Below are positions 16,609 through 25,721 of a stretch of 64,000 nt of DNA, one piece after another. The translations under genes and the position numbers were made by a program. How positions within the stretch are numbered: the stretch's first letter is position 1; every line of letters begins with the position of its first letter. This stretch comes from Scatosoma sp048465415 (GTDB lineage: Bacteria; Bacillota; Clostridia; Christensenellales; Borkfalkiaceae). The notes under the pieces were generated by a model. That model searched no databases, had not been told where the DNA came from, and saw only the letters and a program-made list of their open reading frames with translations. Location of the stretch: contig DBFWLO010000009.1 of the NCBI GenBank assembly GCA_048465415.1, positions 1-64,000 of the forward strand, in the 5' to 3' direction.

Positions 16609-17499
16609 TCACGGCTGACGGATCCGCCCGTTCTCAAAGACTATGGGACAAAAACACATGCGTCTGTCCGCACTGGGATTGGAGGGATCGGTATGAACGT
16701 GAAAAACGCAGTAATCCGTTCCGTCCGCCGCCGTCACAACGCAGTTATGACCGGGCCCGCTGATATTTCCCTTTGAATGTAACAAGGGATTATCCGCAGA
16801 TTTTTGGTAAGGCCCGAGCAGATTTTTGGAAACGGCGTATCCGGTCGCGTAAGTCGAAGCCGCGTAAAAGCCCGACGAATACATCAGATAATAGATACCG
16901 TCGCGCTTGACGACAAAAGGACCTTCGTTCCACCGCGTGTCCCCCGTCACCGTCTCCCACGGACAATCTGGAGCGGAAATGAATACGGGTTCGCCCACCG
17001 TTCGGGTGAGCGAATCGTCGAGACGGACGGCGAGAATATGGCTCTCCCGCCTGCCCTCCACGAAGTGCTGGGAACAATCTCTCGAAAAGAAAAGATATTT
17101 CTCTTTCCCGTCGCAGAACACGTGTCCGTCGATCGCCGCGTAGCCGAAATCGAACATCGGTCCGTCCGTCACATCGATAAAGGGACCTTCCGGCCGATCG
17201 GCGACGGCTACGCCGATCAGCAGCGTATCGTCCTTTTTGCGGCGCGCCGTATAATGCATGATATAGCGGCCGCCGTGAAAGACGACTTCGGGCGCCCAGA
17301 AATCGGCAGAGCCGAAACTGCGCTCCCCCTTGACGTATGCCTTTTCGGGGGCGGACCAATGGACGAGATCGTTGGAAGTGCGGCAGTCAAACCCGTCCGA
17401 GAAAGAGGTTGCATAAAGATAGTAAGTGTTGCCGACGCGCAGGACAAAGGGATCTCCGATGTTCGTAACGTCTGTTGCGGTAATTTGCGTAATATCCAT
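16609..17499 (-). CDS. GH43-family glycoside hydrolase, cytoplasmic
   Basis: The protein has 296 residues from the ATG at 17499 (MDITQITATDVTNIGDPF), with GGAGAG upstream. Longer frames reach into the permease gene and are not used. No signal peptide. GH43 features: IGDPFVL with the catalytic Asp, WAPEVVF, a second Asp in AAIDGHVF, RWNEGPFVVKRDG with the acid Glu, and GPGHNCV. As an intracellular enzyme it would trim oligosaccharides brought in by the ABC importer encoded just upstream, while the two lipoprotein GH43 enzymes act outside. Confidence 0.87.
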   Translation of the reverse strand: MDITQITATDVTNIGDPFVLRVGNTYYLYATSFSDGFDCRTSNDLVHWSAPEKAYVKGERSFGSADFWAPEVVFHGGRYIMHYTARRKKDDTLLIGVAVADRPEGPFIDVTDGPMFDFGYAAIDGHVFCDGKEKYLFFSRDCSQHFVEGRRESHILAVRLDDSLTRTVGEPVFISAPDCPWETVTGDTRWNEGPFVVKRDGIYYLMYSSGFYAASTYATGYAVSKNLLGPYQKSADNPLLHSKGNISGPGHNCVVTAADGTDYCVFHVHTDPSNPSADRRMCFCPIVFENGRIRQP

Positions 17500-17522
17500 A
17501 AAATCTCTCCGATACAGCGTTG

Positions 17523-18380
17523 TCAGGATTTGGAACCGGTGTTCGCCACGCTCTCGATAACCTTGTTCTGCAAGAACAGATAGACGACCAGCGTAGGCAG
17601 CATGGAAGTAACGGCGCCCGCCATGGTCATGCCGTACTGAATGTTGTTGTCGCCGAGCAGTTTGGCGATGCCGAGCGGCAGAGTGAGATACTTCGTGTCG
17701 ACGCCCGCCAAAGCGATGGACGGCCACAGATAGTCGTTCCAGCTGCCGATAAACGTCATCATGGCCGAGACCATGAACACCGACTTGCAAAGCGGCACTA
17801 CGATGCGCAGGAATATCTTGAACATGCCCGCGCCTTCCAGCTGCGCGGCTTCGATGAGCTCTTTGGGCACGGACATGAAATACTGACGGATCAGCATCAT
17901 ATACAATACGCCGCCCAGCCCCGGCAGAATGAGCGCGAGCGCGTTGCCGTTGAGGTTCATGTCGGTGATGAACTGATAGAGGGGAACGAGGTTGATGATG
18001 TTGGGGATCATCGCCGTCGCCAGCAGAAGCCCGAACACGACGTTGCGCCCTTTCCACTCGGCCACGCCGAAGGCGAAGCCCGCCAAAGCCGCGATCACGA
18101 GATAGAGCACGGTGTGCACGCCGGAAATGAGGATGCTGTTGAGCATCCAGCGGAACACCGGCGCTTCCTTGTTGGAAAAGAGCTGGATATAATTGTTGAA
18201 AGAAAATTCTTTGGGAATGATCGACATCACGTCGGTCAGAGCGTTTTTCTTAAACGACGTGCCGAACGCCCACAAGAGAGGCAGAACACACAGCGCGCTG
18301 ATCAGTATCAAAAGAACAAGCGCTACGATCTTGCGGCGGCGTTCTCCGCTATTGAGTTTTGTCTTTACTGTCTGTGTCAT
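17523..18380 (-). CDS. Sugar ABC transporter permease (CUT1, MalG-like)
   Basis: The protein has 285 residues from the ATG at 18380 (MTQTVKTKLNSGER), which lies one base after the stop of the first permease. Six membrane segments. The EAA loop reads IEAAQLEGAGMFKIFLRIVVP and is the ATPase contact site. It works with the permease at 18382 and the binding protein at 19332. No ATPase gene is present, so a shared MsmX-type ATPase elsewhere is likely. Confidence 0.92.
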   Translation of the reverse strand: MTQTVKTKLNSGERRRKIVALVLLILISALCVLPLLWAFGTSFKKNALTDVMSIIPKEFSFNNYIQLFSNKEAPVFRWMLNSILISGVHTVLYLVIAALAGFAFGVAEWKGRNVVFGLLLATAMIPNIINLVPLYQFITDMNLNGNALALILPGLGGVLYMMLIRQYFMSVPKELIEAAQLEGAGMFKIFLRIVVPLCKSVFMVSAMMTFIGSWNDYLWPSIALAGVDTKYLTLPLGIAKLLGDNNIQYGMTMAGAVTSMLPTLVVYLFLQNKVIESVANTGSKS

Positions 18381-18381
18381 A

Positions 18382-19299
18382 TCACTCTTTGCTCCTTCGC
18401 CGCGCAATGGCCGCCTGTCCCAGACTGATGACGATCATGATGACGCCGAGCATCAGCGCCATGGCCGCCGCCACGTAAGGACGATCGAACAGGTTGTCGA
18501 TGATGACCATGAGAAGCACCTGCGTACTTCGGTTGGGCCCGCCCGACGTGAGCAGCGCGGGCTGTCCGTAGACGTTGAAAGAAGCGAGCAGCGTCATGAT
18601 GAACACGACGAAGATCTGCCCCATCATCAACGGCAGCGTGACCGAAAAAACCGTCCGCACATAGGAAGCGCCGTCAATCGACGCCGCCTCATAGACGGCC
18701 TTGTCGATATTTTTCAGCCCCGCGCCGAGAATGACGATGTTTGTACCCATCGTCCACCAGACGGTGACGACGAGGAGCGAGATCCACGCCCACGGCTGCG
18801 AACCCAAGAAGTTGATCTGATCGAGGTTGAGCGCTTTGAGGAATCCGTTGATAAAGCCCGTTTCCACTTCGAGGACGCGCTTCCACATGAGAATCACGGC
18901 GGAAATGGAAAATACCGTCGGCATAAACAGCAAAGCGCGGAAGAACTTATAGCCCACGGGCTTGATATCCAGCAAAATGGCTATAAAGAGCGGAATGACG
19001 ATTAAGAGCGGCACGGAAAACACCACGAAGGTCAGTGTGTTTTTAAGTCCTCGGAAGAAATCGGCGCTGTAAGTGAAATCGGGATTAATAAGAATATTTT
19101 TGTAATTCTGAAACCCGACGAATTCACCTTTTCTGTTAAGAAAGCTCTGCACTATCCCTCTGAAAAACGGGTAGATAAAGAACATGGCGAAGATCACCAG
19201 GAAAGGAACCGCAAACAGAAAACCGTAGAATTGCCTTTTAAAAAGCACCAGCTTTCTGAGAACGGGTTTCTCAGACGCATTCGTGTGTGTTGATTTCAT
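18382..19299 (-). CDS. Sugar ABC transporter permease (CUT1, MalF-like)
   Basis: The protein has 305 residues, starting MKSTHTNASEKP. Membrane segments begin at about residue 30. The EAA loop is YEAASIDGASYVRTVFSVTLP. It lies between the binding-protein gene (32 nt upstream) and the second permease (1 nt gap). The pair forms the import channel for an oligosaccharide released by the GH43 enzymes (inferred from the operon). Confidence 0.92.
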   Translation of the reverse strand: MKSTHTNASEKPVLRKLVLFKRQFYGFLFAVPFLVIFAMFFIYPFFRGIVQSFLNRKGEFVGFQNYKNILINPDFTYSADFFRGLKNTLTFVVFSVPLLIVIPLFIAILLDIKPVGYKFFRALLFMPTVFSISAVILMWKRVLEVETGFINGFLKALNLDQINFLGSQPWAWISLLVVTVWWTMGTNIVILGAGLKNIDKAVYEAASIDGASYVRTVFSVTLPLMMGQIFVVFIMTLLASFNVYGQPALLTSGGPNRSTQVLLMVIIDNLFDRPYVAAAMALMLGVIMIVISLGQAAIARRRSKE

Positions 19300-19331
19300 A
19301 GGAGCCTCACCTCATATACGCATTTTCCGGT

Positions 19332-20627
19332 TTAACCGTACATTTCGGTATTGACCGCTTTTTTGGCTTCTTCCTCCGCCGCTTTCAGCTGCTCCGCGAT
19401 GTTGGAATTCGCGTTCGTCATGATCGTCGTCACATACTGGAACACGGTCTCGTAGCCCGACTCGAAATAGGTCGCGGAGGCCGCGGTGCGGAATACGCTC
19501 GGATCGCCGAACTCGTTCACATAGGGCGCGTTCTTGAACTCGTCCGTCTCGCGCGCCGCATTGTAAGCGGGGATCTGTCCCGCGCCCGACCATTCGGCGG
19601 AATTTTCACCCATCCATTTGATAAAGGTGACCATCGCTTCCTTTTTGCGCTGGCTGATCTTGCGCTTCTGCTTGGCGACGGTGAACACGTGCGAACGCGC
19701 CATCACCTGCTGGCTGTTTCCGCCCGTCTTATCGGTGAGCATGCCCGAAAGGCTCATCACGCCGAGGTTGTCGCCGAGCGCTTCTTCGAGGGCGAGGAGA
19801 GACCAGCAGCCCTGAATGTGGAAGGCCGCCTTGCCCTGCGTAAACAACCCGAGATCAGCGTCCGTCTGCAAATTCGCGGGCGACACTTTGTACTTATAGA
19901 TGATGTCGCGCAGTTTTTCCGCCGCCTCGGCGCCTTCCGCAGAGTTGAATTTGGGCATACTCGTCGCCGTATCGATCTCTTCGCCGCCCGCCTGATAGAG
20001 CGCGGTGGTATAGGTGAACTCGGTCGGCCAGAGCGGGCAAATGGGCAGTCCCCATACGTCGCCGCCCGTCAGCTTCTGCGCCAGCGTCATCAGTTCGGTG
20101 TAGTTGGCGGGAAGTTTGTTGTCGCCGACGATCGCCTTGTTGTAATAGAGCACGATCGGGTGAATGTCGAGCGGGAAGCCGTAGTAAGAGCTTTCGCCCT
20201 CGACGAGGGTGGACATGACATTGTTCTGATAACCGGCGGGATCGATGGTCTCTTTCGTGAAGAAAGAGCTGTCGATGGGCACGATGTAATCGTTTTCCGC
20301 ATAGTTTTTAACGAGCTGGCTGTGAATGATCGCCAGGTCCGGCCCGTTGCTGGGAATGTTGTTTTTCAGATTCTGGTAATGCGTGTCGCGCACATTCGGT
20401 TTGTGATCGACGAAAATTTCATCTTTGTGGCTCTGATTGAATTTCGTGATCATACGATTGAAGACGGTGAGATCGGCGCCCGTGATCGGCGTCCAAAGTT
20501 CCAGCGAAACCGTGCCGGTCGCGCCGCTCTCGTCTTCGTCGCCGCCCCCGCCGCATGCCGTAAGTCCGAAGACCAGGGTGCCAGCCATCAAAAGAGAAAG
20601 CATACCTGTGAGAAATTTCTTTTTCAT
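19332..20627 (-). CDS. Extracellular sugar-binding lipoprotein (ABC importer)
   Basis: The protein has 431 residues. The signal MKKKFLTGMLSLLMAG ends in GLTAC, a lipobox, followed by a Gly/Asp/Glu linker. The fold is family-1 solute-binding: LELWTPITGADLTVFNRMITKFN at the N-terminus and a GKAAFHIQG segment near residue 250. It delivers ligand to the two permeases downstream. Ligand likely an arabinose-, xylose- or galactofuranose-containing oligosaccharide, judging from GH43 neighbours only. Confidence 0.92.
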   Translation of the reverse strand: MKKKFLTGMLSLLMAGTLVFGLTACGGGGDEDESGATGTVSLELWTPITGADLTVFNRMITKFNQSHKDEIFVDHKPNVRDTHYQNLKNNIPSNGPDLAIIHSQLVKNYAENDYIVPIDSSFFTKETIDPAGYQNNVMSTLVEGESSYYGFPLDIHPIVLYYNKAIVGDNKLPANYTELMTLAQKLTGGDVWGLPICPLWPTEFTYTTALYQAGGEEIDTATSMPKFNSAEGAEAAEKLRDIIYKYKVSPANLQTDADLGLFTQGKAAFHIQGCWSLLALEEALGDNLGVMSLSGMLTDKTGGNSQQVMARSHVFTVAKQKRKISQRKKEAMVTFIKWMGENSAEWSGAGQIPAYNAARETDEFKNAPYVNEFGDPSVFRTAASATYFESGYETVFQYVTTIMTNANSNIAEQLKAAEEEAKKAVNTEMYG

Positions 20628-20709
20628 AATGACCTCTTTAAAAAATATTTATATTTGTTCTGTCGGTTGTCTATATGACAAAAAACGCATCATAGAGACG
20701 GAAATTCTC

Positions 20710-20731
20710 CCGCGGCGATCGCTCGCCGCGG
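20710..20731. other. Hairpin between GH43 and binding-protein genes
   Basis: CCGCGGCGA and TCGCCGCGG form a perfect 9-bp stem with a 4-nt loop. No T-tract follows on the minus strand, so an mRNA-processing or partial-termination element is more likely than a full terminator. Intergenic sequence 20628-20738 otherwise shows nothing clear. Confidence 0.6.
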
Positions 20732-20738
20732 TCTTTTG

Positions 20739-21863
20739 TCAGTTGACTTTCGGAAGGGGCATACCGCTCGTACCGGCGATTTTATCTTTGGTCTGCGGGA
20801 AATCACCGTTCCAATCGAGTTTATCGATGAGCAGCGTGCGGCGGTTGGAATTCCCGTACATCGAGTCTTCCGCGGTATCGAAGCCGTGGTAGAGAATATA
20901 CCAATCCCCCGCCTTGTCCCGAATGACGGCGTTGTGTCCCACGCCGACGAATTTTTCGCTTGCCTGCACGACGATCGCGCCGCGGGATTCGCCGCACATG
21001 TCTTTTCCGGTATCGTCGTAATAGGGGCCGAGCGGGTTTTGCGAACGCGCCACGCGCACGTGATAGGTCGAATTTACCCCTTCGCAGCAGGAACCGCTGG
21101 AAACGAACATATAATAGTAGCCGTCTTTATAGACGATATACGGCGCCTCGTAAGTGGAGATCGTGAAGGGGTGAGAAGTATCCAGCCCCGCTACGAGCGT
21201 CTTGTTAGCTTTTGCTTCTTCCAGGCCGCCTTTAAGAGCGAGTCCGTCTTCCGTGAGCTCAACGCCGTAGAGTCCGCGGAAGCTGCCCCAGATCATATAG
21301 AGCTTGCCGTCCTGGCCGTGAAACACCGCGGGATCGATCGAGTTATTGACGCCGATTTCGCTCGACGTGAAGAGCTTGCCCTGATCCGTCCAGGGGCCGA
21401 GCGGGTGGGAAGCCGTCGCGATGCCGATGCCCGGATCGGGATCCCCCCAGATCGAAAGAGCGTAATACATGACGAACGTATCGCCGATCTGTACCACGTC
21501 GGGTGCCCAGACGTTCGCGCCGTACGTCCCCCAGCCGGGTTTCTGCGAAGCGTTGAACGCGGCTTTCTTGAAATACCAGTGCACGAGATCGTCCGATTCG
21601 AGAATGGGTACGATCTTCTTGTTGGACTCGTATTCGAGAGGATCGTCGCTCGGCTTCCATTCGCCGTAATCCTCCGTGGCATACGCGTAATATTTGCCTT
21701 CGTACTCGATGACGCAGGGATCGGCAAACACCGGCGAATAAACGGGATTGGAATATTCCGTCGACTCCGGCGCCGAGCTCTGGGAGTCCGACGGTTTCCC
21801 GCAACTCCCAAAGCCCGCTATCAGCATGCAAGCAGCCAATAATAATGTCGGAATTTTTTTCAT
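20739..21863 (-). CDS. GH43-family glycoside hydrolase, lipoprotein
   Basis: The protein has 374 residues from the ATG at 21863 (MKKIPTLLLAACML), with AGGAG upstream. The lipoprotein signal ends in IAGFGSC. GH43 motifs: FADPCVIEYEG with the catalytic Asp, WAPDVVQIGD, NNSIDPAVF, YEAPYIVYKDG with the acid Glu, and GVGHNAV. Large stretches match the GH43 at 15477 (for example GKLFTS.EIGV.NSIDP and MIWGSFRG), so the two are paralogues. This copy additionally has an early insertion (EDYGEWKPSDDPLEYES). It probably attacks the polymer at the cell surface. Confidence 0.88.
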   Translation of the reverse strand: MKKIPTLLLAACMLIAGFGSCGKPSDSQSSAPESTEYSNPVYSPVFADPCVIEYEGKYYAYATEDYGEWKPSDDPLEYESNKKIVPILESDDLVHWYFKKAAFNASQKPGWGTYGANVWAPDVVQIGDTFVMYYALSIWGDPDPGIGIATASHPLGPWTDQGKLFTSSEIGVNNSIDPAVFHGQDGKLYMIWGSFRGLYGVELTEDGLALKGGLEEAKANKTLVAGLDTSHPFTISTYEAPYIVYKDGYYYMFVSSGSCCEGVNSTYHVRVARSQNPLGPYYDDTGKDMCGESRGAIVVQASEKFVGVGHNAVIRDKAGDWYILYHGFDTAEDSMYGNSNRRTLLIDKLDWNGDFPQTKDKIAGTSGMPLPKVN

Positions 21864-21881
21864 CGTTCTCCTTTTCAATCT

Positions 21882-23921
21882 TTATGCCTGTTCGGCGGGA
21901 ACTTCGACGATCTCAAAGCGATAGATCTTGAACGTAGAATCCTTGATACCGGCGCCGCCGAGCAGCAAGCCCACGCGCGAACCCTTCGTATCGATCGTAG
22001 GCGTAAATTCATACTCGAATTCCTGTACCTGCGAGGTAAGATGGAATTTGCTCGAAGCGCTCCAATCACCGTTGTTGGGATTGATTTCGAAGCTGACGTC
22101 GCGCTCGACGCTGGAAGAAGCCTTGACGATGAGCTTATATTTCACGCCCGCCTTGAACTGCTTGGCGTCCTGGCGAAGCTGAATATTCCAGCCCGCGCCG
22201 GTGTCTTTCTCGAACGTCGTCGACACATACGTGCCGTTTGCGTCGCTGCCCGCGGTGAACGTCGTGCCTTCGGAGCCCCAGTTTTTCATGCCCTGCGCGA
22301 AAGTCGGGTTGATCATCTGCCAGGCTTCGTACTGCGTCTGGTCGGGATTCTTGACGATCTCCACGGAATCGAGCCAGATGACGCTGTCTTTATTGGCCGT
22401 ACCGCCGCCGCCAAGCAGGAAGCGGAAGCCCGTCGTCTTGGCGGGAGCCGTATAATAGATCTCCTGGTCGGTGTATTCCGTACCCAGATTGATCGTGTAG
22501 GAAGGCTTACCGCCATCTGCCGTGTTGAGTTCCAGGTTTATCGAACGATTGACGCTCGCTTTCGCACGAATTTTGATGATATAGTTGGTCTTCGCGTCCA
22601 TCGAGACGTCCTGACGGAACTGGATATGCCAGCCGTCGGTCGAGGGATTTTCAATCGTGATCTTGGCCGCGCCTTCGTTGTTGTCGCCGGCGGCCCATTC
22701 AAATTTCGCTTTGCCGGGGTTCTGCGCGTTCACGTCCTGCGTCCAGTAGAGAATATTCTGATCGAACTTGCCGTTGACGAGGCTGTACGGGAATTCTCTC
22801 ATGAGACGGACGGAGACGGTGCGATAAGCGATCGCCGCGGGGCCATTGTCGTTTTCCACGACGTAAGCAAGCGTGTAGTTGGTGTTCTCCAAGACTTTTT
22901 CGGAAACCTTACCCATCACTTTGATACGGTCGGTAAGATCGGTCTCGCCCTGCATCGCTTTGACGCCTTTGGTCGGATCCGCGATGAAGTCTTTGAGTTC
23001 TTTGGACTCTGCGTCGAAGGAAACCTTGTCGACGCCCGTGAACGTTACTTCCGCGCATTTCTGGACTTTTTCGATTCTGATGCTGTCGAGCGTCACGTCG
23101 TAGCTGGCAGCCGCGTCTCCTTCGAGCATATAGCCCATATAGAGCACCGCTTTGGCGTTCGTATAGTCCTTATTCGCCGTGTAGTAGCTGACGTAATCGG
23201 CGTAGGAATCGGTGAGGGTGTAGGCGGTAAGGCCCTGCATCATCGCATACCCATTCGCGACGTCTTCGAACCCGAACGCGACCGATTTTCCGTTGGAGGA
23301 TTTGGCACGGATGGTGATTTTATACGTCTCGCCCTCTTTGAGATTGCAGGAAGAGATGTATTGCAGGGCATACCAGGCGTTGCCGATGCCCGTGATGTTG
23401 AACTTGGGTTTTTCGACGCCGTTTTCCTTCACTTTTTCGAGCGTCGTGCCGCCGCCGGGAACGTCGAGCTGCCAGTTATAGAACCCGGTCTTATTGACGA
23501 TCGAGAAATCGCCGTTGGCGATGTTGTGCTGCTGGGTAACGGTCACTTCGCGATTTTTGATCTCTTTGGTGTCTCCCTCCGTAGCCATGTAATAGACCGT
23601 ATAGGCGCCGGTGAGATTATAGTTGAAATCCTCGAAGTCCTCGTATACGCCGAGATCGGTGAGCTCTTTCTCGTTCTCGTCGAGCGTGAGTACCACGACG
23701 CTGGACGTAATATCCGTGCCTTTGGAATTCTTGACGGTGATGCCGTCCATGAGGTCGTACGGATCGCCCGCCGCCACCGTCACGTTCGTCAAGCCCGTCC
23801 AGGTGAAAGCGCTCGTACTGCCGCTGTCGGAAGTTTCCGTTTTTCCGCATGCGCTCAAAGTGCCCGCCGTCAGGAACAGACAGAGCAGGGAAGAGCACGC
23901 GATCTTGAAAGTTTTTCTCAT
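21882..23921 (-). CDS. Multidomain carbohydrate-binding lipoprotein
   Basis: The protein has 679 residues. Signal MRKTFKIACSSLLCLF with lipobox TLSAC. An Ig-like/Big_3-type domain (about residues 40-130, WTGLTNVTVAAGDPYDLMDG) is followed by repeated CBM4/9-like jelly-roll modules starting NGDFSI, NGKFDQ and NPTFAQ, with W and aromatic residues in each and strands like YKLIVKASSSVERDV. No catalytic motif. It is the first gene after the LacI gene and likely holds the target glycan at the cell surface for the GH43 enzymes and importer. Confidence 0.8.
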   Translation of the reverse strand: MRKTFKIACSSLLCLFLTAGTLSACGKTETSDSGSTSAFTWTGLTNVTVAAGDPYDLMDGITVKNSKGTDITSSVVVLTLDENEKELTDLGVYEDFEDFNYNLTGAYTVYYMATEGDTKEIKNREVTVTQQHNIANGDFSIVNKTGFYNWQLDVPGGGTTLEKVKENGVEKPKFNITGIGNAWYALQYISSCNLKEGETYKITIRAKSSNGKSVAFGFEDVANGYAMMQGLTAYTLTDSYADYVSYYTANKDYTNAKAVLYMGYMLEGDAAASYDVTLDSIRIEKVQKCAEVTFTGVDKVSFDAESKELKDFIADPTKGVKAMQGETDLTDRIKVMGKVSEKVLENTNYTLAYVVENDNGPAAIAYRTVSVRLMREFPYSLVNGKFDQNILYWTQDVNAQNPGKAKFEWAAGDNNEGAAKITIENPSTDGWHIQFRQDVSMDAKTNYIIKIRAKASVNRSINLELNTADGGKPSYTINLGTEYTDQEIYYTAPAKTTGFRFLLGGGGTANKDSVIWLDSVEIVKNPDQTQYEAWQMINPTFAQGMKNWGSEGTTFTAGSDANGTYVSTTFEKDTGAGWNIQLRQDAKQFKAGVKYKLIVKASSSVERDVSFEINPNNGDWSASSKFHLTSQVQEFEYEFTPTIDTKGSRVGLLLGGAGIKDSTFKIYRFEIVEVPAEQA

Positions 23922-24073
23922 AAATTGCCTCCTACAATATAATTTTTAATTTGAATCGAAATTTCGGGTCCATTTGAAAACCCCTTTGCGCTCCGCCTGA
24001 TCATCGGCATGAAACCGGCGCGAAACGCAGCTACGGATCTATCTCTATCGAACACAGTATCCGCTTCCGTCAT
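23918..24073 (-). other. Possible small leader reading frame before the binding-lipoprotein gene
   Basis: A 51-codon frame starts at the ATG at 24073, 12 nt after AAGGAGG (24092-24086), and ends in a TGA overlapping the next gene's ATG as ATGA. The predicted peptide has no recognisable motif, and the rest of 23922-24276 shows only the LacI-type operator. It may be real and translationally coupled, or chance. Confidence 0.25.
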
Positions 24074-24189
24074 GTCATACATCGTCCTCCTTGCTCTATT
24101 TTTTCTTACCCCTTGTCGGGCAGATTTTCCGATGATTCGCGCTCCCGCGCTCAAAGCGCACCCAACCGGCTCCCCGTCGCCCCCGCCTT

Positions 24190-24205
24190 CCGTTATCGTT
24201 AACGG
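24190..24205. promoter_or_regulatory. LacI-type operator upstream of the GH43/CBM operon
   Basis: CCGTTA-TCGT-TAACGG with perfect 6-bp arms and a central CG, as LacI-family operators have. The same core CGTTATCGTTAACGG recurs at 25321-25335 upstream of the LacI gene. Probably bound by the regulator at 24277. Confidence 0.75.
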
Positions 24206-24276
24206 AAACACAAACGCAAACAGCTTCGTTATTTTCATGTTTTCGGAAGGGGGGTAACAAGCCCAAACGGCCGGCG

Positions 24277-25251
24277 TTACGACAAACGGTTTTCAACCAG
24301 GAATACTTCGAAAGTCTCCGCGACGGGCCTTCCCCTGCCGCTCTCTATCCGTGAGACGAGTATCTCCGCCGCCCGTTCCGCCATTGCGCGCTTATTTGTA
24401 CCTATCGAAACAAAACGATTGGGAATGTGCACTTCTTCCTGGATATCGTCGAAGCCGACGACCTGTACTCCCGTGATCCCCGATCTTTCCAACAGGCACA
24501 GCACGTCGAGAGCAAGCATGTCGCTAAAACAGAAGAAAGAATCGGGCGTAAATGTAGTATTTGCAAAAAGTGCAGAAAAATGCTTTTCAAAAGGAACTGA
24601 TGCATCTATAACGAGAGGTTTTTCCAATCCCGCGCCTTCCCACTCCCCGTAAAAGCCCGCAAACCGGTCGTATGCGCAGGAAGCGGTGGCTCCGATGCCG
24701 ACATAGACGGGACGTTTACAGCCGTGTTCCAAAAACCAGCGCGCCGCCAGCCTGCCCCCTTCTTCGTCGTCGGTACGGACATAATCGATCGAGGTCATCT
24801 CCGTGCGTCTGCCAAAAAGCAAGATCGGAACGACAAAACTTTCGAGCATATCCGCGATCTCTTTGCTCGGTTCCAAAAAACTCACGACTCCCGCGGCATT
24901 ATGCGCTATGGCGAATTCGTAAGCGGAACGGTCGAGCTGGTGCTGCGTAACCGATAACATCAGTATGGAATAATTTCGTTTTTTAAAACAGGCCTGCAAA
25001 TAATCGATCATAATGGAAAAGTATACGTTGACGAGATGATCGTAAATGATGACGATCAGCCTGCTGTTTCCGCTGCGCAGAGAAGTTGCCGTATTATTTT
25101 TTACATAATTCAGTTGAGCGGCAATCTTCAATATCCTTTCCCGCGTCTCCGCCGAAACTTCGGGCGCATTTCGGATCGCCCTCGATACAGTCTGCGGCGT
25201 TACCTGCGCCGCCCGCGCCACGTCCCGCACTGTCACTCTCATTTTTTTCAT
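24277..25251 (-). CDS. LacI-family transcriptional regulator of the GH43 operon
   Basis: The protein has 324 residues, starting MKKMRVTVRDVARAAQVT. Helix-turn-helix with VTPQTVSRAIRNAPEVS, then the hinge ATSLRSGNS. The sugar-binding core includes VSFLEPSKEIADML and VVGFDDIQEEVHIPNRFVSIG. The Leu of the LacI hinge helix is present. The ribosome binding site is weak. Flanking operators suggest it represses itself and the downstream glycan operon until an inducing sugar binds. Confidence 0.9.
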   Translation of the reverse strand: MKKMRVTVRDVARAAQVTPQTVSRAIRNAPEVSAETRERILKIAAQLNYVKNNTATSLRSGNSRLIVIIYDHLVNVYFSIMIDYLQACFKKRNYSILMLSVTQHQLDRSAYEFAIAHNAAGVVSFLEPSKEIADMLESFVVPILLFGRRTEMTSIDYVRTDDEEGGRLAARWFLEHGCKRPVYVGIGATASCAYDRFAGFYGEWEGAGLEKPLVIDASVPFEKHFSALFANTTFTPDSFFCFSDMLALDVLCLLERSGITGVQVVGFDDIQEEVHIPNRFVSIGTNKRAMAERAAEILVSRIESGRGRPVAETFEVFLVENRLS

Positions 25252-25320
25252 TGTTCAACCCGTTTACAGTACCCGTGACACAAAATGCTTTTTCTTCCTT
25301 TTTTCCTGTATTACTGTTGT

Positions 25321-25335
25321 CGTTATCGTTAACGG
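25321..25335. promoter_or_regulatory. LacI-type operator in the LacI gene's own leader
   Basis: CGTTATCGTTAACGG is identical to the core of the operator at 24190-24205. It lies 70 nt upstream of the LacI start and inside the presumed untranslated leader, consistent with autorepression. Confidence 0.7.
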
Positions 25336-25486
25336 AGAGTTATTTTTTACCCGGATCTACTCTTTTTTCACTTTCGATCGGGTTAACACAAGGTGATAAA
25401 AATTTTATTTCCCGCGTTTTCGTCGTTTGAACGCGATCGTGATTTTCTCTCCGTTCGCTCATGAAGCAATACTATCACGCAAATAA

Positions 25487-25514
25487 ATAATATCACCCCC
25501 CCCCGTCTCGTCAA
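25487..25514 (-). promoter_or_regulatory. Probable promoter of the LacI gene, with a G9 tract in the spacer
   Basis: Minus strand: -35 TTGACG (25514-25509), -10 TATTAT (25492-25487), spacer 16 nt containing nine consecutive G (C at 25496-25504). The leader would be about 230 nt. Apart from this, the operator and the tRNA terminator, the 25252-25780 interval shows nothing I can identify. Confidence 0.5.
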
Positions 25515-25721
25515 GTGCTTTCACCTATTTTTCATCTTACTTTCTTAATATTATCACATTTAAGACATTTGATCGGTTTTTAGTCTGTGTTTATGGACGG
25601 CAAAGCCCGATTTGGAGAATTTTAATTGCAAATAGCTTCGATATTTTTTCAAAAAGTTTAGCAGGAAAACTTTTTCATAGTTTATCTTCCGCGGTTTCTT
25701 TCGCTTAAAAGCATTATGTGC

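Noticed and set aside
20628..20738. Full terminator splitting the GH43 operon
   Set aside because: The hairpin has no T-tract on the minus strand and genes on both sides fit one operon.
22041..23942. A 633-codon open frame on the plus strand opposite the carbohydrate-binding lipoprotein gene
   Set aside because: No ribosome site or domain; it is antisense to a gene with a clear lipoprotein signal and CBM modules, and GC-rich codons leave long empty frames here.
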